From contig JAEUUZ010000003.1 in assembly GCA_016786765.1 (NCBI GenBank), forward strand, positions 372,001 through 436,000: a DNA stretch of 64,000 bases, read 5' to 3'. This stretch comes from Chitinophagales bacterium (lineage in GTDB: Bacteria; Bacteroidota; Bacteroidia; Chitinophagales; LD1). A program made the translations under genes and the position numbers. A model generated the notes under the pieces. The model was not told the origin of the DNA and did not search any database. It worked only from the letters and a program-made list of their open reading frames with translations. Shown one piece after another: positions 1 to 8,338 of this stretch (the first letter of the stretch is position 1; the number at the start of each line of letters is the position of its first letter).

Positions 1-3000
1 ACAGCTCCAATGGATAGTGTTTATGCTAATGTAAGCTGGATTCCTAATGTTAGCGATACAGGTTGTCACTATTTCAATATCACAACCAAAAATGACGATT
101 GCCCTATATATGGATCTTCTACAAAAGTTTATCAGATTTGTGTACTCAATAAAGTAACGGTTTCCCCCCATTTTGCAGTCTATTGTGGCACACCTATTCA
201 ATTGTCGGCAACAGGAGGTACCAATTTTTCTTGGACTCCTCCTGCAGGATTGAGTGCAACGAACACCTATTCTCCATTAGCCGCTCCACTTGTAGACACT
301 AAGTATACTTTCTCCAGCGATTGTGGATCGGATACAGCGCTCATCTTATCGCGCCCACCATTTACCATGGATGCCGGTATCGGAGGTTCAATTTGCCGAA
401 ACGGTCAAATTCAATTAAATGCATCGGTAGATAACACGTATTCCCCTTACAAAATTAAATGGGTGTCTTCATCCGGTTTATTAGATCCGGTTACCGGGTT
501 ACCTTCCGATAGTATTTTGAATCCGGTTGCAAGTCCTCCTTCTACGCAAACCTATACCGTTTATTTTACTGCATCCAACGGTTGTGTTCGAACCGATACC
601 GTTACCGTAAATGTTGCAGGAGTCGCTCCTGCTATAGTTGCCAAATCGGATGTAAACAATATTTGTCCTGGAAATCCGGTGAAACTCACTATTGTCGCAA
701 ACCCTTCTATTTGTGGTATACCTTTGGCTTTATGTGGCGGAAAGAACGTGGCTGCAACAGTAACGAATAGTCCTATCATTCAAGGAGGAGCAGGTTCTGC
801 ATATCCATCGCCTTATGGAAACTTTTTCAGAAGTGCTCGTCATCAATATTTAATTAGAGCGAGTGAGCTCGTTTCCTTAATAGGTTCAGGCGGACAAATA
901 AAAAGCATTGGTTTAAAAATAGCTGTATTGAACAGTGCCTCTACCTTACAAGGGTTTACTATACAAATGGGATGTACCAGCCAAGATAGTTTAACAGGCT
1001 ACAACAACAACCTCATCACCGTATTTAACGCGAAGAATGTTACACCGCAGTTAGGTTGGAATACCCACACGCTCGATCAGTTTTATGACTGGGACGGGGT
1101 GTCGAATGTGATTGTTGATATTTGTTTTTCTAATCCCGCGGGTAGTGCTATCAACAATAAAATGGAAATCAACTCCACTTCTTATCGATCGCAGTGGTAC
1201 ACGTGGAGTAATGCCGGAAGTCAATGTGGTGTTACAGGTTCCCAACCTTCGGTTCCGGGATATGCAACATTCTTCCAACGTCCTTCATTCCAATTCAATG
1301 TATGTGTAGCCGATTTAGCCAATGCAAACATTAATTGGACACCTAGTTCAGGGCCGAATGCGCCTAGTCCGTTAAACAACGATACAACTTTTGCCAATCC
1401 AATTAATACTACTCAATACATTGCCAATGTTATTGATCCGAATGGTTGTGTGGGTAGCGATTTTGTAACAGTTTTGGTCGACACTAGCTTGAAACTAGAT
1501 GTTACCCCCGATACCTTTATTTGTTCGCTTGTGCCTATTCAATTACGCGCTAATATGACGGGTAGTCCTGTTCCGGGGCAACAGTTTACCTACACTTGGA
1601 CTGCCTCTGTAGGAGCCGCTCCACCTTCCGGGATGGGTGCAGGTTTTGCCAATCCAATTGTGAATCCGACACAGCCAACCGTATATAAATGTGTTGTTAC
1701 CGGAGGTTCGTGTGTGAAAACCGATAGTGTAAATGTTGTAGTGGGAAGTGGTTTGCCGGTTTCCTTACAAGTAGATTCCATTACTTGCTTTAACGCAGCT
1801 AATGGTAAGCTGAAGGTTGTACTATTGGGTGGAGTTCCACCAATGACCTATAATTGGAGTCCAAACCTTTCTACAACCGATTCTTTAGTGAATGTAGGTC
1901 CTAATACATATAGTGTAACCGTTACCGATAGTAAAGGTTGTGCGGGCTCAGCTACTGCTACTTTAACACAACCAACTGCGTTAGTACTCGTTTTAGACTC
2001 AGTGAATATTAACTGTAATGCTGCAGGTAATGGTCAAGTAAACGCAACTGTTAGCGGAGGTACAACTCCATATACCTACACTTGGAATCCTGCAAATACA
2101 AACAGTGCTTCTATTACTGCATTAACGCCTGGGTTATATCGTTTAACAGTAACCGATAATAAAGGCTGTTCCGTAACAGGACAACGAAATATTATTCAAC
2201 CTACAGTACTATCAACAAGTATGGTGAGCAGCAATGCCACTTCGTTTGGAGGAACTGATGGTAAAGCCAAAGTTACAGCTTCAGGGGGTACACCTCCATA
2301 CACTTATTTATGGAGTGATGGCACTACAAAAGATTCAATTGTCAATAAGCCGAAAGGAACTTACTATGTAACTGTTTGCGATGCTAATCTATGTTGCAAA
2401 ACCGACAGTGTATTTATTGCTGATCCGCCTCCAATTATTTTAACCTTTACTCAGTCCAATAATTTATGTTTTGGCGATTCGAATGCTATAGCAACTGTTT
2501 CGGCTGTTGGTGGTATCTTGCCTTACACATTCACTTGGAACAATGGCGTTGTAAACGACAGTATTTTTGGTCTTAAGACCGGAACCTATACCGTTACCGT
2601 GGCAGATAGTGCAGGAGTTACTGTATCCGGAAATGTTACAATTACTTCACCTACTCCTATTAACATAACAATAGATAGTGTTTCGATTTTATGTTTTGGT
2701 GGAAACAACGGCTCTTTACAGGCTATTGTAAGTGGTGGTATACCAAATTATTCTTATGCTTGGACAGGAGGAACAACTGCTAATCCTAAAGCTGGCCTAT
2801 CTTCAGGAACATATATAGTAACTGTAACAGATGCTAACAGCTGTACTTCAAGCGCTTCGGCTTATTTGTCGCAGCCAGATTCACTAATTGCTACAATTAC
2901 TTCAACTGTTCCAACTACATGTTTTGGTAGTAGTGACGGACAAGCAACTGTTCAGGTAACTGGAGGCACTGCAAATTATACTTATGCATGGAGCATAGGT

Positions 3001-5448
3001 GCTTCAACATCTGCCACGGCAAACGATTTGCCTGCCGGGAATTGGACGGTAACAGTAACAGATGCCAACAATTGTACAACATCAACCAATCTTACGGTTA
3101 CAGAGCCTGCACAAATTCAACTTACTATTACACCGGTGAGTGCTAGCTGTCAAGCCAGTAATGATGGTGGTGCTCAAGCTAATATTGTTGGAGGAACACC
3201 AAACTATAACTACGAATGGGATGGCACAATTGGCGCTAATCCAACGAGTGGTTTGGCGGCCGGCAATCATAGTGTAACCGTTACCGATGCAAATGGTTGT
3301 TCTGTAAGCACAAACTATAATGTCGATACTGTTTATGTTTTACATGCCTCAGCTACACCAACGAATGCCAGTTGTGAAACGAGTAATGATGGTTCCGCTC
3401 TGGTAACTGCCAACGGAACACCCGGTTATACCTACGTTTGGGATGGAACTGCAGGCAGCAATCCACAAACAGGATTAAGTACAGGAACGCACACCGTATC
3501 TGTGACAGATTCAAAAGGTTGTGCAACAACCACAACGTTTGTAGTTGACACCGATTATGTATTACATCCTGTTGCCACACCAACAAATGCTAGCTGTGCA
3601 ACAAGTAATGATGGTTCTGCATTGGTAACTGCTAACGGAACTCCCGGCTATACCTATTCTTGGGATGGAACAGTTGGTGCAAATCCGCAATCAGGTTTAA
3701 GTGCAGGTTCACATAGCGTATCGGTAACCGATGCAAAAGGATGCGTGGCTTCCACAAGTTTTATCGTTGACACTAATTATGTTCTACATGCAACAGTTAC
3801 ACCGATTAACGCCAGTTGTGCAACAAGCGGTGATGGTTCTGCGTCTGTTGTAACCAACGGAACTCCCGGAAATACCTATGTTTGGGATGGTAATGCAGGG
3901 GCAAATCCAATTAATAATCTTGCTACTGGAACGCATGATGTTGTGGTAACAGATAGTAAAAATTGTGTTACGAACGCAACATTCGTCATCGATACAAATT
4001 ATGTTTTACGGGCTTCTTTGGCTGAAACTGATGCTACTTGTTTTGGTGCAGCTGATGGAGTAGTAACGGCAACACCTCTAAATGGTTTTGCTAGCTACGG
4101 CTATGTTTGGTCTACAGGAATCGGTACTTCGAATACCACAACTTCTGCTGCCGGAATAGTAACCGTAACGGTAACCGATGCTAAGAATTGTGAGGCAACT
4201 GTCTCTATTCAAGTGAACGAGCCTACGCCTGTTGTAGTGTCTACCGGTGGAGTTGACCCTAATTGTCCGGGCAAATCCGATGGTTACGCATGGGCTTCAG
4301 CCAGTGGAGGAACCGGAGCATTCAATTATTTATGGAGTACTTCATCTACGAAAGATTCTGTATTTCTAATTCCGGCAGGTACATACACGGTTACCGCAAC
4401 AGATGCTAACGCATGTACTGGAACCGGATCAGTTACGCTAGTTAATCCAATTTCAGTAGCTGTTGCAGTTACACAAACCGATATTACTTGTGCAAATGCC
4501 GATGATGGGAAAGCTGTTGTGATTGCTACCGGTGGAACACAACCATATTCTTATGTGTGGAGCGATAGCTACAATGGCGATGTAAGAAATAACATAGCTT
4601 CAGGTACTTATCAAATTACAGTTGCCGATGCCAAAGGTTGTGATACCGTTTTGAATTTGGTTTATGCAAACCCTACACCTATCGAAATTTTATTGGCTAA
4701 AACAGATTCGATTTCTTGTCCGCAATACAAAGACGGAAAAATCTATTTAGAAGTGCAAGGAGGAACTCCGGGGGCAACGATACCTTATACTTATTCTATT
4801 GACGGAATTTCATATCAAAACAGTTCGTTTTTTGACAGTTTAGCGAATGGTACATACACTGTCTATATTAAAGATGCCAATGGTTGCGTAAAAGACACTA
4901 CGTTGGTTGTGGAGTCTCCGGAGGAACTGGTATTCCTTCTCGAACCAATGGATTCTATAGGTTTGGGTAAGTCGGTTACGATTTCACCCATTGTCAATAA
5001 TTATCCTGCTGGTCAGATTAATGGTTATTCTTGGTCGCCATCTGATGGTTTGAGTTGCAGTGATTGTGCCAATCCTATAGCTTCTCCTTATTTTGAAACA
5101 CAATACACATTAACTATTTATTATTGGAAAAATTGTGTGTCGAAAGGAACAGTGACTGTAAAAGTTGGCGAAGAGCCAGACTTTTATATACCAAATGCAT
5201 TCTCTCCGAATGGAGATGGAAAGAACGATTTGTTGGAAGTATATGGAAGCGGATTAAAAACGGTAGGTCTTACCATATTTAACAGATGGGGAGAAAAAGT
5301 TTTTGACTCCAATAATCAATGGCAGGCTTGGGACGGCACCTACAAGGGCGTTCTGGTGAATCCGGGATTATATACTTACAACGCTGAATTGGAATATTTG
5401 AACGGAAGAAAAAAACATAAATTTGGAAGTATTACATTAATTCGATAA
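1..5448 (+). CDS. SprB-like repeat adhesin, T9SS type B sorting domain (5' partial)
   Basis: This is the 3' part of a giant cell-surface adhesin. The frame is open to base 1, so the true start lies outside the window; the first internal ATG is at position 10. About 1815 residues are visible. The first third holds Ig/PKD-like segments and a Cys-containing beta-rich domain (about residues 230-430 counted from the ATG at 10). From about residue 590 to 1690 there are many SprB-type repeats built around a CFG..DG start, GGTPPYTYxW and GTYTVTVTDAxGC. The last 90 residues (PNAFSPNGDGKND, FNRWGEKVF, WDGTYKG) match the gliding-motility-associated C-terminal domain, a type B T9SS signal. In known systems such proteins are exported by the type IX system and act in adhesion or gliding. 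A PorP/SprF gene follows after 54 bases, the usual partner arrangement. Family is clear; the ligand and any motility role are unknown. Confidence 0.9.
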   Translation, partial: TAPMDSVYANVSWIPNVSDTGCHYFNITTKNDDCPIYGSSTKVYQICVLNKVTVSPHFAVYCGTPIQLSATGGTNFSWTPPAGLSATNTYSPLAAPLVDTKYTFSSDCGSDTALILSRPPFTMDAGIGGSICRNGQIQLNASVDNTYSPYKIKWVSSSGLLDPVTGLPSDSILNPVASPPSTQTYTVYFTASNGCVRTDTVTVNVAGVAPAIVAKSDVNNICPGNPVKLTIVANPSICGIPLALCGGKNVAATVTNSPIIQGGAGSAYPSPYGNFFRSARHQYLIRASELVSLIGSGGQIKSIGLKIAVLNSASTLQGFTIQMGCTSQDSLTGYNNNLITVFNAKNVTPQLGWNTHTLDQFYDWDGVSNVIVDICFSNPAGSAINNKMEINSTSYRSQWYTWSNAGSQCGVTGSQPSVPGYATFFQRPSFQFNVCVADLANANINWTPSSGPNAPSPLNNDTTFANPINTTQYIANVIDPNGCVGSDFVTVLVDTSLKLDVTPDTFICSLVPIQLRANMTGSPVPGQQFTYTWTASVGAAPPSGMGAGFANPIVNPTQPTVYKCVVTGGSCVKTDSVNVVVGSGLPVSLQVDSITCFNAANGKLKVVLLGGVPPMTYNWSPNLSTTDSLVNVGPNTYSVTVTDSKGCAGSATATLTQPTALVLVLDSVNINCNAAGNGQVNATVSGGTTPYTYTWNPANTNSASITALTPGLYRLTVTDNKGCSVTGQRNIIQPTVLSTSMVSSNATSFGGTDGKAKVTASGGTPPYTYLWSDGTTKDSIVNKPKGTYYVTVCDANLCCKTDSVFIADPPPIILTFTQSNNLCFGDSNAIATVSAVGGILPYTFTWNNGVVNDSIFGLKTGTYTVTVADSAGVTVSGNVTITSPTPINITIDSVSILCFGGNNGSLQAIVSGGIPNYSYAWTGGTTANPKAGLSSGTYIVTVTDANSCTSSASAYLSQPDSLIATITSTVPTTCFGSSDGQATVQVTGGTANYTYAWSIGASTSATANDLPAGNWTVTVTDANNCTTSTNLTVTEPAQIQLTITPVSASCQASNDGGAQANIVGGTPNYNYEWDGTIGANPTSGLAAGNHSVTVTDANGCSVSTNYNVDTVYVLHASATPTNASCETSNDGSALVTANGTPGYTYVWDGTAGSNPQTGLSTGTHTVSVTDSKGCATTTTFVVDTDYVLHPVATPTNASCATSNDGSALVTANGTPGYTYSWDGTVGANPQSGLSAGSHSVSVTDAKGCVASTSFIVDTNYVLHATVTPINASCATSGDGSASVVTNGTPGNTYVWDGNAGANPINNLATGTHDVVVTDSKNCVTNATFVIDTNYVLRASLAETDATCFGAADGVVTATPLNGFASYGYVWSTGIGTSNTTTSAAGIVTVTVTDAKNCEATVSIQVNEPTPVVVSTGGVDPNCPGKSDGYAWASASGGTGAFNYLWSTSSTKDSVFLIPAGTYTVTATDANACTGTGSVTLVNPISVAVAVTQTDITCANADDGKAVVIATGGTQPYSYVWSDSYNGDVRNNIASGTYQITVADAKGCDTVLNLVYANPTPIEILLAKTDSISCPQYKDGKIYLEVQGGTPGATIPYTYSIDGISYQNSSFFDSLANGTYTVYIKDANGCVKDTTLVVESPEELVFLLEPMDSIGLGKSVTISPIVNNYPAGQINGYSWSPSDGLSCSDCANPIASPYFETQYTLTIYYWKNCVSKGTVTVKVGEEPDFYIPNAFSPNGDGKNDLLEVYGSGLKTVGLTIFNRWGEKVFDSNNQWQAWDGTYKGVLVNPGLYTYNAELEYLNGRKKHKFGSITLIR
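3325..3990 (+). repeat. Three tandem 222-bp coding repeats in the adhesin
   Basis: Three consecutive 74-codon units start at 3325, 3547 and 3769, each opening with Asp-Thr-x-Tyr-Val-Leu-His and containing NASC, DGSA, NGTPG, a WDG turn, GTH/GSH and VTD. A diverged fourth unit starts at 3991 with the same DTNYVL opening, and a related unit precedes 3325. The exact 222-bp period and close sequence similarity suggest recent duplication inside the SprB-repeat array. Confidence 0.9.
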
Positions 5449-5502
5449 AAAAATATAACTTTATTACCTAACTACCGTATATCAAAACTAAGTAACTTAA
5501 CC

Positions 5503-6600
5503 ATGAAACGAATTTTATATACCTTAACTGCACTCTCGTTGTTTTCAATGGGTGCTGTGGCTCAAAGTTCAGGAGGCGCTGCCGATCCGCATTTCTCACA
5601 GTTTTACGGAGCACCGTTAACGCTTAATCCTGCTATGACAGGTGCATTTGATTGCAATTATCGAATTACCGCTATTTATAGAACACAATGGGGTTCTGTG
5701 TTGAAAGAAGATGCTGTACCGATGTTCAGTACACCGGCTATTGGATTAGACTTTAGAACAAACAAGGGCTTTACACCTAGTGGTGCCTTTGGTTTTGGTT
5801 TGAGTGGTTTGAGCGACCGTGCCGGCCAATCGAAATTTATGACTAACCGTGTAGGTTTATCATTAGCCTATCACCAAGCATTGGATAGAAGAAGTGAGCA
5901 TTTTGTAAGTGTTGGTTTTCAATCAGAAATTTGGCAACGTTCTATCAGTTATGATGGATTGCAATTCCCATTACAAAACAACAATGGTTCTTTTGATGGA
6001 ACTCTACCTAATGGCGAATACTTAGTAAATAACAATTTCTTATCGTGGGATATTTCTGCGGGTTTATTGTATACGGGTCGTTTTGGAAGAAGCGGTCGTT
6101 CTAGTGGATACATTGGTGCAGCAGCACATCACTTAACGCGTCCAACAGAATCTTTCTTGGGTGATAAAAGTGTTCGCGTGCCAATGAAGTTTACATTCCA
6201 CGGAGGTTTCCGCTTCAAAGTAAAAGGACGTTTTGATGCACAACCTAAATTCATCTACATGAATCAGGGCGTGAGTCACGAGTTGAACATCGGTAACGAT
6301 TTCAGATTTATTTTTGAAGAGCGTGAACCGGAGGGCAATAACTTCCGTTTCGGAGCTATGTTCAGAATGGTAGGTGGCGATAACAAAGCGGCTTGGAAAG
6401 ATAAAGTGTTGAATCCGGAAGCTGTTATTTTAAATGCAGCAATTGAATTCTCTAAAATTACAGTGGGTGTAGCTTACGATATTAACGTATCGCAATTGGT
6501 GAATGCCTCTAAAACCTTTGGTGCATTTGAGATTCATGCGGGTTATATTGGTTGCTTCCCACGAACACGACCACAAACTATTTTCTGTCCTAAGTTTTAA
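5503..6600 (+). CDS. PorP/SprF family type IX secretion membrane protein
   Basis: A 365-residue outer-membrane protein with a signal peptide (MKRILYTLTALSLFSMGAVAQ). The mature N-terminus carries the family hallmark DPHFSQFYGAPLTLNPAMTG followed by CNYRITAIYRTQWGS; the rest is alternating beta-strand sequence rich in Gly and aromatics, as in a beta-barrel. SprF of Flavobacterium johnsoniae is required for SprB to reach the surface, and PorP/SprF genes commonly lie just downstream of genes for type B CTD adhesins. Here the gene follows the SprB-like adhesin by 54 bases on the same strand, so the two are probably co-transcribed and this protein is inferred to help secrete or anchor that adhesin. 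Length is normal for the family. A strong hairpin terminator follows at 6621. Confidence 0.92.
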   Translation: MKRILYTLTALSLFSMGAVAQSSGGAADPHFSQFYGAPLTLNPAMTGAFDCNYRITAIYRTQWGSVLKEDAVPMFSTPAIGLDFRTNKGFTPSGAFGFGLSGLSDRAGQSKFMTNRVGLSLAYHQALDRRSEHFVSVGFQSEIWQRSISYDGLQFPLQNNNGSFDGTLPNGEYLVNNNFLSWDISAGLLYTGRFGRSGRSSGYIGAAAHHLTRPTESFLGDKSVRVPMKFTFHGGFRFKVKGRFDAQPKFIYMNQGVSHELNIGNDFRFIFEEREPEGNNFRFGAMFRMVGGDNKAAWKDKVLNPEAVILNAAIEFSKITVGVAYDINVSQLVNASKTFGAFEIHAGYIGCFPRTRPQTIFCPKF

Positions 6601-6620
6601 CACAACAAACATATTCAACA

Positions 6621-6649
6621 AAAAAGGCTACCCATTGGTAGCCTTTTTT
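6621..6649. terminator. Bidirectional intrinsic terminator
   Basis: Perfect 12-bp stem AAAAAGGCTACC / GGTAGCCTTTTT with a CATT loop and T runs on both strands. It lies between the convergent PorP/SprF and TetR genes and can serve both. Confidence 0.9.
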
Positions 6650-6665
6650 GTTGGTTTAAATTCAA

Positions 6666-7247
6666 TTATTTTAAGGTTGATTTTGCCTTTGTTTCAGTTC
6701 TCGACAAAATTCTTTTGATGGAATTCTTCAAAAACGAATGATCGTTGAAAACCCTTGCGAACATTAAACTGCCTTCAATTTCAGCTACAGACCGTTCTGC
6801 TAATTCGTTCGCGATTTCTTCGCTGTATTTATCTAAGTAAATCGTTTTTACGGCATGGAAAAAATCGGTAAAAAACTGCTTCACTAAATCAGCAAATTCA
6901 GGAATCATTAAAGCCGTTTCTACCCCCACGTTACCCATTAGCGAGCCTGTTTCATCATCCATAAATATCTTCTCGGCACTTTCAAAGAGTAACTCCAAAC
7001 GTTTTGTTGGCGATTTCTTTTTATCGTAAGCATGAAAAAATACAGTGTCTTTGAAATATTGATGAACCGTGATAATTACTTTCTTCATCAACGCTTCTTT
7101 ACTCGGAAAGTAGTGGTATAAACTTCCTTTTTGTAAACCGCATGCCGATGCAATATCACTCATAGAAGTGTGATAATAACTTTGCTTCCTGAATAATTTC
7201 AAGGATTGCAAGATGATGAAGCTTTCGTCTACTTTTTGTTTCGGCAC
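6666..7247 (-). CDS. TetR/AcrR family transcriptional regulator
   Basis: A 193-residue repressor with a TetR-type helix-turn-helix at residues about 10-55 (YYHTSMSDIASACGLQKGSLYHYF, then the usual PSKEALM). The C-terminal helical ligand-binding domain has no recognisable specificity. The start codon is GTG at 7247; no nearby in-frame ATG gives a better TetR N-terminus. Upstream on the same strand lies a promoter (TTTG, 19 bases, TATTTTTG) whose -33 box falls inside a perfect 16-bp palindrome at 7310-7325, which strongly suggests autorepression. The neighbours are PorP/SprF (convergent) and clpP (divergent, about 340 bases away); neither tells what the regulon is. The effector is unknown. Confidence 0.9.
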   Translation of the reverse strand: MPKQKVDESFIILQSLKLFRKQSYYHTSMSDIASACGLQKGSLYHYFPSKEALMKKVIITVHQYFKDTVFFHAYDKKKSPTKRLELLFESAEKIFMDDETGSLMGNVGVETALMIPEFADLVKQFFTDFFHAVKTIYLDKYSEEIANELAERSVAEIEGSLMFARVFNDHSFLKNSIKRILSRTETKAKSTLK

Positions 7248-7285
7248 TGTTTTCGAGTTTAATCGGTTTCAAGCGATTTACGGCT

Positions 7286-7316
7286 CAAAAATACCGTTCT
7301 AACATGATTTACCAAA
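7286..7316 (-). promoter_or_regulatory. Promoter of the TetR gene
   Basis: Read on the minus strand: TTTG at 7316-7313, a 19-base spacer, then TATTTTTG at 7293-7286. This matches the Bacteroidota sigma-A consensus (TTTG at -33, TAnnTTTG at -7) exactly. Predicted transcription start is near 7280, leaving a leader of about 33 bases before the GTG. Confidence 0.65.
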
Positions 7317-7325
7317 CGTTTGGTA
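7310..7325. promoter_or_regulatory. Probable TetR operator, perfect 16-bp palindrome
   Basis: TACCAAACGTTTGGTA is its own reverse complement. Its right half supplies the TTTG -33 box of the TetR promoter, so a bound dimer would block RNA polymerase. Size, symmetry and position are typical of TetR-family operators. Assignment to this regulator is inference. Confidence 0.65.
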
Positions 7326-7334
7326 GAAAAGAAC

Positions 7335-7445
7335 GAGGATTAGCTTCTAGCCACTAGCTTTTAGCCACTAGAAGAAGATTAAATGTTGTGGGTTGGTTAT
7401 CCTATTCTTCTAATAGCTAGCGGCTAACATCTAGTAGCTTCCTCT
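7335..7445. repeat. Imperfect intergenic inverted repeat of TAGC/CTAG words
   Basis: In the 337-base gap between tetR and clpP, a left arm (7335-7378) with two near-identical copies of a TTAGCCACTAG-like word is followed by a right arm (7400-7445). Reversed, the right arm reads GAGGAAGCTACTAG, then TTAGCCGCTAGC, then TATTAGAAGAA, and it aligns imperfectly with the left arm. The RNA could fold into a long stem. No reading frame runs through it. The rest of the gap (7446-7584) is the AT-rich clpP upstream region, with no clear -7 box. Confidence 0.5.
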
Positions 7446-7584
7446 AAAAAATGCGCCATTCAGTCAGTTCAGAATTCGGAACAAAAATTTTGTGTAGGTT
7501 TGGCAGGTATTTACAACTCATAAAGTTTTGGAATAAGTTTTGAGTTATACATTATTGTTATTTATTTGACAAACAAATTTTAGT

Positions 7585-8292
7585 ATGAATATCAAAGAAG
7601 CGAAAGATTTTAAGAATTATGCAGTGAAGCATCATGGTATGAGCAGCATGCACTTGGAGAAATATATGGATGCGGTAGGACAAAGCGGTATTCATAATCT
7701 TACCAGAACAGTTATTGAAGAACGACCGATGCCGTTTAGAGAGGTAGACGTTTTCTCTCGTTTGATGATGGATAGAATTATCTTCTTGGGTTCAGATGTG
7801 AACGATTATATCGCGAGTATTATTCAAGCGCAATTGTTGTTTTTGGAATCGTCTGACAACCGAAGCGATGTACAGATTTATATCAACTCTCCGGGCGGTG
7901 AAGTATATTCCGGTTTAGGTATTTACGATACCATGCAGTATGTGAATATGGATGTTGCGACAATCTGTACAGGTATGGCGGCTTCAATGGCTGCGGTATT
8001 GTTATGTGCAGGCCAAAAAGGAAAACGTACGGCATTGCGTCATGCGCGAGTAATGATTCATCAACCCCTTGGTGGTATTGGTGGTAAAACCAGCGATATC
8101 ATGATTTCGTTACAAGAAATGCGTAAAATCAAAGAAGAATTGTATGTGATTTTAGAGCAACATTCCGGTCAACCGATGGACAAAATTGTGCGTGATGCCG
8201 ATCGCGATTATTGGATGCGTGCGCAGGAAGCCAAAGAATATGGTATGATTGATGAAGTATTGGTGAGAAATAAAGGTAATAAAGAAGCGTAA
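7585..8292 (+). CDS. clpP: ATP-dependent Clp protease proteolytic subunit ClpP
   Basis: Serine protease of 235 residues forming the tetradecameric barrel that degrades proteins unfolded by ClpX. The catalytic triad can be placed: Ser134 in GMAASMAA, His159 in RVMIHQPLGG, and Asp208 in DADRDYW, with the spacing seen in E. coli ClpP. The oxyanion region NSPGGEVYSG is intact. About 37 residues precede the point where E. coli ClpP begins, so the protein has an N-terminal extension; whether it is a cleaved propeptide cannot be told. clpX follows by 46 bases on the same strand, so the two form an operon. No trigger-factor gene precedes it here. Confidence 0.97.
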   Translation: MNIKEAKDFKNYAVKHHGMSSMHLEKYMDAVGQSGIHNLTRTVIEERPMPFREVDVFSRLMMDRIIFLGSDVNDYIASIIQAQLLFLESSDNRSDVQIYINSPGGEVYSGLGIYDTMQYVNMDVATICTGMAASMAAVLLCAGQKGKRTALRHARVMIHQPLGGIGGKTSDIMISLQEMRKIKEELYVILEQHSGQPMDKIVRDADRDYWMRAQEAKEYGMIDEVLVRNKGNKEA

Positions 8293-8338
8293 GGTTCGTT
8301 TGTACAACAAAAATCAACCGAATACGTAATCAAAGAAG

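Noticed and set aside
3103-3990. A CRISPR-like array
   Set aside because: The repeats are 222 bases, in frame and without spacers; they encode SprB-type repeats.
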